From contig OY755170.1 of the NCBI GenBank assembly GCA_963576735.1, positions 21,250,875 to 21,314,874 of the forward strand: a DNA stretch of 64,000 nt. The letters run 5' to 3'. The translations under genes were made by a program, and so were the position numbers. The notes under the pieces were generated by a model. It had not been told where the DNA came from. It worked only from the letters and a program-made list of their open reading frames with translations, and did not search any database. This stretch comes from Bedellia somnulentella. Taxonomy: Eukaryota; Arthropoda; Insecta; Lepidoptera; Bedelliidae. Below are positions 33,213 to 45,587 of the stretch, in pieces (positions within the stretch are counted from its first letter, which is position 1; the number at the start of each line of letters is the position of its first letter).

Positions 33213-35120
33213 AAAATATAATAATAATAAAAACATTTATTGCAGACTACAAGGTCCATAAGGGTTAGTAATACAAGAAAAAACTAAAATACAAAACTAA
33301 AGAACTAAAAATATCGTTAGTAGACTTAAAACCTATTTTTTATTTCTACTGTACAAAGTAATGGACCACTGCCCGAACAGTGGCGTGTCCCATTTCGTCG
33401 CAAATGTTCGCAGGAGGCTATTGTTGGACGCAAGTAGTCTATCCCTAGTGGAGGCCGCGCGTTTCCGCATGATGGCAAAAAAGTCATCAACATGGGCCTC
33501 CGCGAACATCAGCGACGCACTGCAGTGCCGGGGTTTTCGCAACATTATTCGTAGAGCATCGTTGTATTGAACGCGTAGTGCGCTGTACGCACTCCGCTTA
33601 TATGAGAGCCACAGGCTGCAGGTGTAGAAAGACTGACAGAAAGCTCGGAACAGGGTCAGTTTTACCTCTGTGCTACACCTAGCAAACCTGCGGGCCACCA
33701 TATTGCATCGTACAGACAGCGCCCTACGCTCTCTTTCAATATCAAGATTGTCTGAGAGCTTTACGTCAAGGAAGTGTCCCAAATACTTAAAACTATCCAC
33801 CCTTATGAGCTCCCTACCACATAGCTTTATCGGGGGAACCGATTTTGGCAGTTTGTTTCCCGCACTAAATACCAGATAAACACTTTTGCTAACGTTATAC
33901 TTAAGCCCACATTTAACAGCATAACTCTCACAAATATTAAGTAGCTTTTGCAATGCGCTCACTGAAGGGCTCAGTAGCGCCATATCATCAGCATAGCTGA
34001 TGTTATTCATGGAAGTTCCATCAACCGAGCACCCGACTTTGGCTCCACTGAGCTCCTCAATCAGCGCATTTACAAATATATTAAAAAGCCTCGGAGAAGA
34101 CAATCCGCCCTGCCGGACGCCGCATTTTAGGCGGTACTCAGGGCTCACACTGTCACCCCACCTCACATAATTTTTTTGGTGCTGGTACCAGAACCTGAAT
34201 AGAGCCATATGTTACGGATCAAGATTGGTCTCCCTTGACAGTTTGCTCCACAGTACATCATAATTTACAACATCAAATGCCTTACTGAGATCCAGGAAGC
34301 ATCCGTATACTGGTGTCTTCCTATCGGTGTAGTACCTGACAGTCTGCTTGACGCACAGAATAGCACTCTCAGTGGATACCCCTTCCCTAAATCCGAATTG
34401 GGAATCACTGATTGACGATTTAGCGGCTAGCTGCTCGTCAAGCAGACTGTCTAGCACCTTAGCAATCACAGTAGCAAGCGAAATAGGTCTATAGTTACTA
34501 CTGTCCACCACACTACCATTTCTGTTCTTAACAATTGGCACAACTACCGTCTTCATAAGTTCGTCAGGTAAATAGGAATGCCCTATACATAAATTAAACA
34601 ACATACACAGTAATCTAGATATGTGTGGGCCAGCAAAACGAAGGTGCTCTATGCTGAGACCATCGTGGCCGGGAGATTTACCACGCTTTATACGCTTAAT
34701 TGCTCGCTTGACGTCTGACGCCGTAAATCTCACGTATCTCTCACCGGCCACGGTGGTCCTCACCTCGTCACTAGAGACATTTAAAGCCGTTGGTTCCATC
34801 TTAAAAGCTCACAGAACATATTCGCAATGTTTTCCGAGCCCGAAGACTGACCAACCGTATCGGATACCGGTGGTTTCGGATTTAATTTAGCTGTAGCCTT
34901 CCAAAAACCAGAAAAATCTTTACACTGACATTTACTAGCGAGTATGTCCATTTTTATTTGCTGTTCATTGTTCTGGCACCAGCGAAGCTTAGATTTAAAT
35001 TCTTTTCGAGTTCGACACATGCTCTCATACACTCTACCTGAGGCAGGCCTACCATATGCATTCCAATCTTGCAAACTCAACCTAGCCGCGGCGTGCAACC
35101 ATGCCTATTCCACCCTATTA
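33213..35120 (-). mobile_element. LINE-B, 5'-truncated non-LTR retrotransposon
   Basis: The - strand carries most of a reverse-transcriptase ORF2, then a short 3' UTR ending in (TTA)n-like repeats (TTTTTATTATTATTATATTT) near 33213. The 5' break is at about 35120, inside the region before the RT. Order and motifs (SNYRPISLATV, FLDLSKAFD, GVRQGGLSSPRLFN, ISYADDMALLS) suggest the CR1/L2/Kiri side of the LINE tree; the exact clade was not determined. Confidence 0.8.
33333..35098 (-). pseudogene. LINE-B reverse transcriptase with one stop and one frameshift
   Basis: Three adjoining frames (34781-35098, 34212-34799, 33333-34208) together span the RT palm and thumb and a C-terminal tail. The catalytic pair is in YADD. 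A TAA at 34209-34211 and a one-base shift near 34785 are the only breaks seen, so this is a fairly young but probably inactive copy. Confidence 0.8.
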
Positions 35121-35439
35121 TAGGCTTTCTCTTTATCAGTACAGTATCAAAATTATTTTGAAAAACAAAATTACTTTATCATAAATTCAAAAAGATATCA
35201 GCGTCATTTTGTGCACACAACCTCTTGGGTAATTTACTCAGCGCGTTTTTAACTTAGTTTTTTCTTTAGACCCATTCCACAATTTGAAATTGTAAAAAGT
35301 GATAGACATGAAAGTTGGAATTGATATAAACCTATTAATCGGAAATTAAACTAATAGTAGAAAATGCATTGCTCCTACTTGTAATCTTCAATTATTTCTT
35401 TTGATGTACGTCGTGGTCGTCGTCGTCATCATCATTTTC
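35121..35439. other. Spacer, nothing recognised
   Basis: AT-rich with (GTC)n-like GTCGTGGTCGTCGTCGTC at 35409. Confidence 0.35.
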
Positions 35440-35445
35440 TTCTTT

Positions 35446-35790
35446 TTATTGGTAGTCGTCGCAGTGTTCTGCCTTTTTTTCTTCTGTTTCGTCATCTTGA
35501 GTGCAAGTAAATCGCATCAGAAGTGATTTATCCCATGTTGGTTTATCAGTATCAAACGAATCCTCTGCTGTTGGTGATTCAACGTTAGAGTGTTCTATTT
35601 GGTCGTGTGACCGGCCTTGACAAAGCGTGCATACAAGAGAACAAAACAGTCCAACTTTTTTGCAACCATATTTAGCACTGCATTTTTTTACAGTTAGTAA
35701 AAGTTTAGTGAAGTTGTTTTTCCGGCGCAGGTGGGAGTAAAGTCTGGATTGGTTCCAATGCATTATCGACCAACTTTCAACTGTTTCCAA
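35446..35790 (-). CDS. Cys-rich hypothetical protein, probably transposon-derived
   Basis: 114 codons from ATG at 35790. A cysteine cluster (CSAKYGCKKVGLFCSLVCTL, then C) is followed by an acidic, Ser/Thr-rich tail. Clusters of this kind (C-x-C-KK-x-GL-x-C-S) occur near the C-terminus of proteins encoded by insect repeats. No complete domain, no visible introns, no neighbours that suggest a role. It may be the last exon of a dead element. Confidence 0.3.
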   Translation of the reverse strand: METVESWSIMHWNQSRLYSHLRRKNNFTKLLLTVKKCSAKYGCKKVGLFCSLVCTLCQGRSHDQIEHSNVESPTAEDSFDTDKPTWDKSLLMRFTCTQDDETEEKKAEHCDDYQ

Positions 35791-36855
35791 TCGGTTGGGT
35801 CCAGCTGGTAACCAGTGGCTTAGTTACCAGCTGGTCTGAACTTCATAATATACCCGAAAAAGATGTTGATGAGCAGCAACTACGGTTGAAAGAAGACGAA
35901 GTCATACAATGACGCTTACAACTTTTTTAATAATTTTATCTCAGAAGCGGTATATTTTATAGATAATTTTATGATCTACAATTCTTTCTAAGGTAATTTT
36001 ACGATAGAATTACCGTTTTGAAGAAAATCGTAAACAACCATTTTTTTTACCTTTGACCATGAATAAAAAAAATCCCCGCAAGGGAATGATGGGGAGTTTT
36101 AAGGATTTATTTATAATTATATTTTGAACAATTATACAAACTTTCAGCTTGATGGGAATTAATGTAACCTTCGATGTATAAATTGACCGGACTGTTAATG
36201 TTTGAGCAGTTTTGCTACTGGTCATTCAATTCCTTTTGTTTCATTATGATCAATTGTTCATCTTTAAACAATAAGAAATAATATGTTCAAAAGTATAATT
36301 TTGCGTTTTCGCGTCGCTGACGGCTGGAGGCTAATGATCGCCGGGACGTGGGTAAGCGCTGGGGCGTTTGGCAACGCACTTGCTCGGAGCTGCCAAATCA
36401 CCCGCTCAGCAATCACAGAATTTGCAATGGCTGCAATGTATTTTGATATATTTTTACCACCTTACTGAATTTATACGCAAACTATTTCTCTTTTTTATTA
36501 ATGTATCAAATCTGATGTTTTGACCCACCATACTGATAGAATCATGTACCCAAAAAGGGAGAAAGGAGAGCATGATTATTTCTAAGTAGTATAGCCGTAA
36601 GTGCAAGAATATTTCGAATGGGCGAAATGATTTGGTTTTGTACGATCATTAACTTTATGACAAAATAAATGTGCTGAATATACATTTCTATGTGACGAGC
36701 ATTAGATAATGCATTTTTTGAGTATAATACTACAAGGGACCTTTCAAGAAAACTCAGATCCAATTAGGGCAATTAGGTCGTGTACTCCACTGAGACCTAT
36801 AGTTCCCCATGAAAGACGATTTTGTAAAAGATATTTCCTTTAAAAGGGAATACTA
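35791..36855. other. Spacer with a short GC-rich patch
   Basis: GACGGCTGGAGGCTAATGAT through CACTTGCTCGGAGCTGCC (36314-36397) is GC-rich and looks like an eroded repeat. No gene recognised. Confidence 0.3.
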
Positions 36856-37106
36856 AAATGGTTTGGGCACATATAGACGTCGGATGGCGGTAATTTGGTG
36901 ATATATTTTCAAATCTAATGTGATCGGTAGTGAACCTCCACACAGTACAGATTTAAATAAAATAGAGAGTGTACTAAAAAGGAAAGATGCCCGAATTGAG
37001 AAGAATAAAAGGAAATTTATATAAAGATGAATGTAACGAAAGTTGAGATATTTTCTAGAATCGTATAAAGTGAAGATCGATAGTCCCTGCTTACCAGAAT
37101 GGTATG
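36856..37106 (+). repeat. LINE-A 3' fragment, decayed
   Basis: AAATGGTTTGGGCACATATA, GAGAAGAATAAAAGGAAATT and GATCGATAGTCCCTGCTTAC appear in the same order as in the LINE at 59530-59790. Confidence 0.55.
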
Positions 37107-37114
37107 TATTTTAT

Positions 37115-38368
37115 TTAGGTACTCGTGGATCGGCCCAGCTTCGCACGGGTAGCATAGTTTTTTATAATATTAAGGTAAGCAAAATTAAGATTCCAGACTT
37201 AGGATGATGGCGGATATAATTATATATATATATTATATATAACTGAACTTGAGTAAGAATTTGGTTTGGAATGTTTCTATATATATATATATATATATTA
37301 ATTGCTTGGGATGTTATGTGTCAAAATATATCGAGTCCAACACTTCCAACACCAACATGTCCAATAATTAATTACTCAAAAGCAGTTAAAATTAATATTT
37401 ATAGTGAAAAACCAATTTTATATCCGTAATAAGAATATCTTATTAACTTCATAATCTCTTAAAACCATTTTATTCCTTTACTAATGGCAATTCCCTCTCA
37501 ATTCGGGCTTTAAACGTTAATACTGCACTCCTGAATAGTGTAGTGTGATTTTAAAAGCGCATTTATGAACGGTTTATCTCCGAAAATGAGCTAATAATCA
37601 GATTGCGTTGAAGTTGATTAATACTATTATTTTTCATGTACAATTTTGGTGTTACTATACCGATTTCTATGATTATTTTTTTATTGAATAGGTAATAATA
37701 ATAAAAATAATTAAGATTGATGGATGTGAATGAAGCTAGAGAGGTTTGCCAGGATCGTACAAAGTGGCGATCGATAGTCTCTGCCTACCCCAATGGGAAC
37801 TAACGGCGTGAGAATATGTATATATGTAATAATGTTAACTTTTTTAAATAATGGGAGAGTGAGAGTATTATAAACGTATGAGTATACATATATAAGCAGA
37901 ATGCTCCGAACTGTATAGCTATCAGGAGTTACACGTGTTATTGTGAGTCAACCATAAAAGATAGACATATGCTGTTGCAGAATATTTTTTAAACAATTTC
38001 AGCTAGAATATTTCCGTAACACGTGATTTCCATGTAACTTTAACCATTAAGGCTGCACACGCGACGGAAGCTTAAAAAACGGAGTAATATCTCCCGTTTT
38101 CCCAAAATTCCCCTTCACTATTCTGCTGAAAAGTATACTGTAGTAGCCCAGGAGTATAAAGAATAATTGTACCAAGTTTCGTTAAAATCCGTCGAGTAGT
38201 TTTTGTTTCCATAAGGAACATACAAACCGACAGACAGACAGACAGACAAAAATTTTAGTGATTGCATTTTTGGCATCAGTATCGATCCCTAATCACCCCC
38301 TGATAGTTATTTTGAAAATATATTTCATGTACAGAATTGACCTCTCTACAGGTTTATTATAAGTATAG
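37115..38368 (+). repeat. Family-D repeat, interrupted by a LINE-A tail
   Basis: Starts at GTGGATCGGCCCAGCTTCGC and ends TTTATTATAAGTATAGAT. Near the end it holds (CAGA)4 and GGCATCAGTATCGATCCCTA. Alternating AT tracts occur at 37215-37300. Copies at 51468-52436 and 61005-61908 share both ends. Confidence 0.6.
37700..37835 (+). repeat. LINE-A 3' tail inside family D
   Basis: GAGGTTTGCCAGGATCGTAC through GGCGTGAGAATATGTATA. Fairly well preserved. Confidence 0.65.
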
Positions 38369-38811
38369 ATTATATGATACTAATAAAGGAGTTGAATGAT
38401 ATACTATCAGTTATATTTAAAACGAATAGTTTATTCTAGCCTTGCACGGGTACTGTTAAACCCTCCCTGCTCCCTTATGTCATTTAGAGTGATGTTAAAT
38501 TATCTATTTTTCAACAGAAGATTTTCGCCATAAGTTGGTGAAAGTTTTTTTTTTGGGTTGTTTTAAAGACTGCTCATTACAGAAAGCAAGAACTCCTGTT
38601 CCATGATCCTACGTGCACCTGAATCCTCACACTCAAAAGCGTGTTGGCGAGACCTTACGTAAGAAAACGCTGCGGAGGCCGTGCCATTCATACTATTTTG
38701 ACTACAAGTTTTCGCAGTGAATAAAACTGTCTATTCCTGAGAAATACTGCATACATATGTATGTATACTAACGGCTATAATTTTTTATAAGATGATATTG
38801 TAAGATAGTAG
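38369..38811. other. Spacer, nothing recognised
   Basis: No gene or repeat identified. Confidence 0.35.
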
Positions 38812-39076
38812 TAGCCGTGTAGTGTCGGCTTAGAATAACACTACCCCATTTCTACCCGTGGGTGATCGTAAGAGGCGACTAAGGGTATAGGGGCTTATTA
38901 AGTGATTTTTGGGCGATGTGGTTGGAGACCCGTCACCAAAAACATTTGTTATTACCATCTTTTCCCCAATCAACTTCCAAAAGTGGCTGAGGAATTTTTC
39001 AATCCAAAGCTCTGGCTACCCCGTTAAGGGATTTATAGCCGTGAGTATATGTATATGTATGTATGTATGTATGTAG
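38812..39076 (+). repeat. SINE-A copy, full length
   Basis: From TAGCCGTGTAGTGTCGGCTT to GCCGTGAGTATATGTATATG plus four GTAT units. Confidence 0.85.
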
Positions 39077-39334
39077 AAATATAATATGAAAAAAGATGTT
39101 ATACCATCATTTCCTTTACACATTTTATGTAATTTTGACCTCTATATTTTTGTTCTGGGTAAGACTAGAACAATAAAACGCCAGTCACCCACCAGGTGTT
39201 GCATAAGTCAAAAAAATGCAAACAATTGCACTAAAAATTTAATACATATTAAACACTACTATTATTGTTTGTAAAAGATTGTGTTTTATAGCGATATGGC
39301 CAAATCAAGATATTCATTCATTGCACTGACTTCG

Positions 39335-39430
39335 CTGTGTTTACTACAACTTCGACTAGATGGCGCTGGTAGTAGAATTTCTACATCGCGGTATGATTTC
39401 TTCCATGATCCAGTATATAAACTTTTTTGA
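39335..39430 (+). repeat. Repeat F copy
   Basis: CTAGATGGCGCTGGTAGTAG, CTACATCGCGGTATGATTTC, then GTATATAAAC. Confidence 0.5.
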
Positions 39431-39619
39431 TAGTTTTTAAATTAACGATCAAATGTCACTAAATAATCTTGACTATTAATTTTTGTAGAGTCTGTTGTTA
39501 ATTTAGGAGCAGACTTTTATAAATGTTCAATTATATTGGTGTGTAGTGTGTACTTTTGTTTTTGTTTTTTGTAAGTACAACTTAATGACTTTCATTCAGT
39601 ATGGGATACTAACTCTACA

Positions 39620-39858
39620 TACATATACTCACGGCTATAAATCCCTAGAAGGGGTAGCCAGAGCTTTGGAATAAGGAATTCCTCAGCCACTTTTGGAAGT
39701 TAAGTAGGGATAAGATGGTAAAATAAAGGTTGTTGGTGTTGGGTCTCCAAACCCATCGCCCAAAAATCCCTTAAAATCCTCAATAACATTAGTCGTCTCT
39801 TACGTACACTCACCGGAAGAACTGGGATAGTGCTATTCTAAACCGACACTACACACCT
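39620..39858 (-). repeat. SINE-A copy with 10-bp target-site duplication
   Basis: TAACTCTACA precedes (ending at 39619) and directly follows the copy (39858-39867). Confidence 0.85.
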
Positions 39859-39957
39859 AACTCTACAATATGATTAATATAACACATATAAATAACATCC
39901 AAGACTAAGAAATGCCATTTATGTCCATCACAACAATGGGCACTATAATGCGGCCCT

Positions 39958-40060
39958 AAATAAATTCCTCAACCACTTTTGGAAGTTGAGTGAGGAAAAG
40001 GCGGTAAAATAAAGGCTTTTGGTGATGGGTCTCCAACCGCATCGCCCAAAAATCCAATAA
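39958..40060 (-). repeat. SINE-A internal fragment
   Basis: Matches only the middle of SINE-A (CCACTTTTGGAAGTTGAGTG to CGCATCGCCCAAAAATCC). Confidence 0.65.
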
Positions 40061-40627
40061 AAACAAAAGGCATTTATTTCACAAAATTAAGTAGTTTACA
40101 ATGAATTGGTTTCGGTGTTTACCGCAGTAGGTTTCCCTGTGACGCAGCAAACAGGCTCTTTTAAATAACTAAGTAACATAACAATTATGTGCTGATTGCC
40201 ATTTTTAATTTTGTTTCAAGTACAAAGATACAATTTTTTTTTTGTTTTTGTAGTAATAGAAAAATAGAAAAAAGTTTTTAAAGAGAAAATAGTTCATTTT
40301 CTCATAATTACTAGCTATAACTTATCAGAACTCGTATTATGTGTGTGTTTGTGAGTGTATGAGTCTATGTGCGTGTTTGTGTGTGTGTGTGTGCGTGCTT
40401 GTGTGTGTGTGTGTTTGTGTGTGGGAGAGAGGGACATTATTTTTGCTTGTGGGTGTGTATGATATTGTACCTATACGTCAATTGGTTTTTAATAGTAATT
40501 GCTCAACCTCGTTGTATGTTAACTCTTGTAACCAGTTTGTGATAAGTATAGATTTTAATTAAATAAGGTAGTATTAAAGAAAGCTCAAAAGATTATTATT
40601 GTTTTTTTGGCCTTGTTTTGTGCATCT
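40061..40627. other. Spacer with (GT)n microsatellite
   Basis: GT-rich repeats at about 40338-40425; the 73-residue frame there is repeat-encoded. Nothing else recognised. Confidence 0.5.
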
Positions 40628-40912
40628 ACCCAAATATGGTTTGGGCACTTAGAGAAGATGGATGAAAATAAAGTAGCGAAAGAGATATACAGAGCCAATG
40701 TGGATGGGATTTTTACTAGAGGACGGCCTCGTACGTAAAACGTATCTAGATCAAAAAGAAAACGTTCTTATAAAGGCGGGGGTCCGAAGTGAGAAGAATA
40801 AAAGAGCATGTATGAGAAAAATAATTAATGTAATGGTACTAAGTGGTGATCGATAGTCTCTGCCAACCCCAATAGGAATAATGGGCGTGAGTATAAGTAA
40901 GTAAGTAAGTAT
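40628..40912 (+). repeat. LINE-A 3' fragment, well preserved
   Basis: ATGGTTTGGGCACTTAGAGA, then GCCAATGTGGATGGGATTTT, then GGGCGTGAGTATAAGTAAG with a (GTAA)n tail. About 280 bp, clearly related to 59530-59818. Confidence 0.8.
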
Positions 40913-40917
40913 TTAAA

Positions 40918-42013
40918 AAAAATAGTTAATATATAAAATAGGCCTGAAGTCAAATCTTTTTCCACCTAGCCATTTCTTAAGGTTTGGGAACAAGTGGTAG
41001 TCGCTCGGAGCCAAATCTGGAGAAAAGTGTGGATGAGGGAGCAATTCATAGCCCAATTCATGGATTTTTGCCATGGCAACTGCACATGTGTGCACCCTTG
41101 CATTGTCTTGGTGGAAAAGAACTTTCTTCTTGGCCAAATGAGGTCAGTTTTTTTTCAAATCGTTATTGAATCGGTCCAATAAGTTGGTATAATATTCCCC
41201 ATTGATTGTTCATCCCTTTTGTAGGTAGTCAATGTGGATTATCCCGCGTGCATCCCAAAAATCAGTCGACATAACTTTATTGGCTGACAAACCCACCTTG
41301 GCCTTCTTTGGCGCCGATTCACCCTTAGAAACCCACTGTTTTGACTGTTGTTTGGTCTCTGGTGTGTTGTGATGGATCCATGTTTCGACCACGGTTACAA
41401 AACGGCGAAAAAATCTTCCACATTGCGATTAAACAACGCCAAACCTTCATGTGAAGTTGTTACACGATTGCATTTGTGGTCGACTGTGAGCAAACGCGGC
41501 ACCCATCTTGCGGAAAGCTTTCTCATGCCCAAGTGATCATTCAAAATTAAAACCACTGACACAATCTCTCGCACTTTCAGTCTTCGGTCGGCCAACACCA
41601 TATCGTGAATTTTTTCGATTGTTTCGGGTGAAGAGACCTCAACTGGGCGTCCAGGACGTTCGGCATCTTCAGTGCTTGTACGGCCACAACGAAATTCAGT
41701 AAACCACTTTTTTAACATTGAAACCGATGGTGCAGAGTCCCCATAGTATTTATCAAGCCTTGGTCTCGGTAATGGTTTTTTTTCGCAAGAAATAATGCCT
41801 AATAAGCACACGAAATTCACTTTATTCCATTTTCTCCTCAAATTTGTGAGTAGTCTGATAAAAATAGCTGTCAAACACAAACTAACTGACGCAGCAAGTT
41901 GAAATTTAGACAGGAGTAAACTGACAGATGCCTGTTTACAGGAGCAGTGTTGCTGTTTCAGTAAAGAGGTCAGAAATTCAAAAAGTCACGGACTTATTGA
42001 CCCGCCCTCGTAT
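40918..42013 (-). mobile_element. mariner element, 3'-truncated, with 5' terminal repeat
   Basis: The - strand starts with the terminal repeat TACGAGGGCGGGTCAATAAG at 42013, then N-terminal helix-turn-helix pieces (KKWFTEFRCGRTSTEDAERP, GRPVEV) and LGMRKLSARWVPRLL. The first catalytic block follows as ETWIHHNTPETKQQS. The second and third are HQDNARVHT and SPDLAPSDYHLFP, 34 residues apart (DD34D). Three frames are needed, so it is inactive. Its 3' end is cut at about 40918, next to the LINE-A fragment. The two earlier mariners differ in sequence, so this is a separate subfamily. Confidence 0.85.
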
Positions 42014-42690
42014 TTGGATATATCGCGTTTTTAACAGACGGCAACCCTAATTTGCGGCCGCTTTTTCACAGGCAGCTATGTATTATCATATTAGGAAAAA
42101 AAATAGCTTTAGTTTCATATAAGAAATATGCGTGTAACTTATGATTATGAACGTATAAAACACACCAAAATATAACATACTTACACCTGGCTGCGAGGTA
42201 GTTGCGGCCGAATTTGCAACGGCACCTATGGATTTTTATATTCTTTGTATACATTGCTATGATGGGAGTGTTATTAATTATTATATTTCGAAAACAAGTG
42301 AACAAAATATGTCTTCGAATAGTAATAAACATTAATTAAATTAAAATTACTTGCGGCCACTTTTGCCTGGCTGCGTCTTGTCAGTGTATTCTCCTATTCA
42401 TAAACTTATGTTAAAATGTGTGTTTGACTCAATACGTTATGAACGTAGAGATTTAGCAGCAGGATCTTACGCTATAATTCGCTGAGTGCAAAGTAGGAGG
42501 TGGGGGAACTCGAATCGATCACAGCGCGCACTGTGGCAAAAAAAGGAACATTCGGCGGCTAATCAAGTTTAATTGAAATGATGGAAAATATTCATAGTAC
42601 TAAAATTTACAAATAATGCCAAGTTAATATATTTTCGCGTGTCGGAAATGAAGGAAAAACATTCATCTGCAATATTTATGCAGATAGTGG
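42014..42690. other. Spacer
   Basis: Three short TGCGGCC-containing patches (42050, 42200, 42350) suggest an eroded repeat. No gene recognised. Confidence 0.3.
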
Positions 42691-42696
42691 CAAAGA

Positions 42697-44299
42697 TATA
42701 GGGGCATTCCACCGTCACGTACAGACAAATCGTACTCAATTTTTGACCTTAATAATGATATATTTATTTAATGACTTATTCAAAGTAGTTGGAATGTATT
42801 ATATCTGTTGAAAACCCTATCAACCTTTGATCCGTACGAAAAAAAATACAGTGAAATTCATTAATTACGTCATAAAACAAAATCAAAGTGCCGTCACGTA
42901 CGGACAGCCAAAGTCAACCAAGGTGCTTGATGGATGACGAGAGTTAATTTTTCAGCGAATCTATAAAGCTAGGTGCAAAGTTGTCTATAAAAGAAATAAA
43001 GGTTAATAAATAAACTAGACAGAGAAATAATAAAAACATAAGAAAAGAAAGTTTTGATTTTTTTATAAATTATATTGTTGTGTCACGTACAGACACATTG
43101 CGTCACGTGTGAAATTTTGTACGAAATAGTCAATACAAAATCATAATTTTTATCTCAGACTTGCAGTGTTGCTTGCATTTTACAATTTTTCCGCCTGTTT
43201 CAATGCAGTGAATGTTACAAATTCCTGTAACCGCTTTAGTATTATCCTAGTAGTTGCAGTTTTATCTCTTTTCGGATATTTCCGTGGATGGGACATAAAA
43301 TAATATAAAAAAAATATTTCGCGGTGATTTTGGCAATGCTGTGAGTGATTTGTGGACGGCCTTAGCCAATATCTGTTAAATTTTGTATGGAGAAGCTATA
43401 TTTCCTAAAAATGAGAAACTTACGTCAACGTTAGAATTATGAGCCCGATTTTAGTTCGTGAAAGTCTGTTTTTCTCTCAGTTTTCTCGTTTTTCTGCTTC
43501 TAGGTCATATTCTGATGACTGCTGCTGTTTATTTTTTTGTAGATTTCGAAATTCATTTTGTGTCATTAGCGGTATAGTTTGGATCCTCAGTCGTTATTCT
43601 TTTACGAAGTTTTCTCATAGGACTCGCGCTTGTTGATCGCGGTTTATCAGACATAATGTCGCAAATAGTTGTTCTTGTAGCAATAAAAGTAAAAACATTT
43701 GATAATATCCCAACAGTTGCTAAGAAAGTGCAATTTTAGTGACTTAACAAATTCGCGTCACGTACAGACATCCAATCCCTGTGTTCTATAAGAGTAAGTA
43801 AAGATTAGACTATAAATCTTTTGGTATAAAATCATTGGAAGCACGAAGTTAGCTTTATTAATTAAAATATTATTTGCTTGACCACATCGTTGTACTTATA
43901 AACTTAGTACATATCAAATAAGTGTCACGTACAGACACTCAAACTTGCCTAATTTTGAGGTCCAATTACAAGAGATAGTTTAAATTCATGACAAAAGCTA
44001 GAATTTGGCATTAATCTACACCTTCTCACTTGTTAGAAACACGAAACAGATTGTCCGTATCTTTTAACAGTTGACTGCAACAACTTAGTGAAGTTGGCGA
44101 TCTAATTCGTAATTATCAAAGTATTTTTCTCACGTCGTTTAAAGGAGGGTAGTTAATTATCTAGCAATCGCCGTTTATAAATGTGTTTTGATTATGAAAG
44201 TTAAGAGTGTACTGTTCCAAAAAATATATACTAACATATAGAAATATGAAGTTGGTATCTCATCAAAAACTTCCGTATTTTCGTGGAATGCTCCTATAT
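42697..44299. mobile_element. Candidate DNA transposon with five GTCACGTACAGACA motifs
   Basis: TATAGGGGCATTCCACCG at left is mirrored by CGTGGAATGCTCCTATA at right (about 18 bp). The interior carries the 14-bp motif at 42714, 42893 (one change), 43082, 43757 and 43924, all in the same direction. A truncated sixth (GCGTCACGTGTG) is at about 43100. No transposase frame inside. Repeated internal motifs could be transposase-binding sites; the class is unknown. Confidence 0.5.
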
Positions 44300-44379
44300 G
44301 TGATTCTGAAGTTCAAACTGAAATATCAAGCAATTTGAAAAATATCAAGTTTGGCAAAAAAAAACAAGCACCAAGGATG

Positions 44380-44970
44380 TAATACTATTGTAAAGACTTC
44401 CGCTCATCGAGTAACCTTGCTTGCAAATGCCGGCTTGCTTCCATCCAAATTACAGCAACACTAGAGCCATTATTGATGGTACAGAGTTTTAAGTAGAAAT
44501 TGCATCTACAGTTGATTATCGTGTGTGGTGCTACAAGAAAGGATTTACTGCAAAGGTGCTCATAGGTATTACACCCGGAGCCTTCATTTCTTTTATATCA
44601 AAAGTGGCCGGTGGAAGGAAAAGCTATGCTCAAATAGCAGTTGAATCAGGATTAGTTGATTAGGTATTATGAAAATGGAGACATTGTTTTGGACGACAAA
44701 GGACTTCCACAAATAAAGAAATTTAAATGAAAGTGGAAAAGAAATAGGAATTGTTATGCCACCTTTTCGAAGTGATAAAAGGGAATTTTTAAGAGATGAG
44801 ACAGATGTTACTTACATCGGTATCGCTTGGGTTTAGGATTCATGTCGATAATGCAACGGCTGAGACTTTATTAAAACTTGTTTGCCATACAGATGATATT
44901 TTGCATATTTGTTGTGTATTAGTAAATTTGCAGAACTCAATAAAACATAATATATATAACACAATTTACT
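44380..44970 (+). pseudogene. DDE_Tnp_4-type transposase remnant
   Basis: In three frames the + strand reads IIDGTEF, then KVLIGITPGAFISFISKVAG and GGRKSYAQIAVESGLVD, then GDIVLDDKGLPQIKK, then VMPPF, and last HICCVLVNLQ. This order (DGTE, DKG, VMPPF, VLVNLQ) is that of the IS5/PIF-like DDE_4 transposases, such as the ISL2EU and THAP-linked forms. At least five stops or shifts. It lies directly after the element at 42697-44299 and may have been its source. Confidence 0.6.
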
Positions 44971-45587
44971 TTTATTTAAGAACACAATAATAGAACAGAA
45001 CAGTATACTCTAACAGATAATCAACAACAGTATTCACCTAACTTCATATTTTTTATAGATTTATTATGTTTTTACCAGTAAAAGAGCACTTTGGCAGAAT
45101 CTGTTTAGTATTATTTTCAGATTTAATTTCTTCCACATCTTGCACATGTTGAGCTAAAACTAATTTTCTTCCTTTTATTGTCGTTTGTAGTTGGGAAGTG
45201 ATGTCGTGTGTTATTGCTTGAAATCCAGTTTTTATAATTAATTTGGCCATCTTTAACTGAAAATACAAAAGAGTTCATTACTTACTACAATACAGTCATA
45301 AATTATCATCTGCAATATTTATAAAATGTATTATTCGATTACATTTATTTATTTCTGTACTTACTTCTCGTGAAGTCAGCGATGAAAAAGTCCGTGTATA
45401 CTATTTGTAATTTATTTATCGTCACTCTAGAATACAAAACATCAGCGTTATTATCGACGCTATAGATTTACATGATCAAATAGAATATATATAAATTAGG
45501 ATACTTTCTTGAAATTATTTGTTTGTTTACAGCCGCCCATCTGACATTTCAATGTCCGCCATAATTGTGAACGCTAGTTGGCGCTGC
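44971..45587. other. Spacer
   Basis: A 71-residue frame on the - strand (45053-45268) has no recognised family and could be a second frame of the neighbouring transposon. Confidence 0.3.

Noticed and set aside
40341..40562. 73-residue Cys/Val-rich frame
   Set aside because: Encoded by a (GT)n microsatellite.
42050..42370. Three TGCGGCC-containing patches as a possible regulatory cluster
   Set aside because: Too short and irregular; consistent with an eroded repeat.
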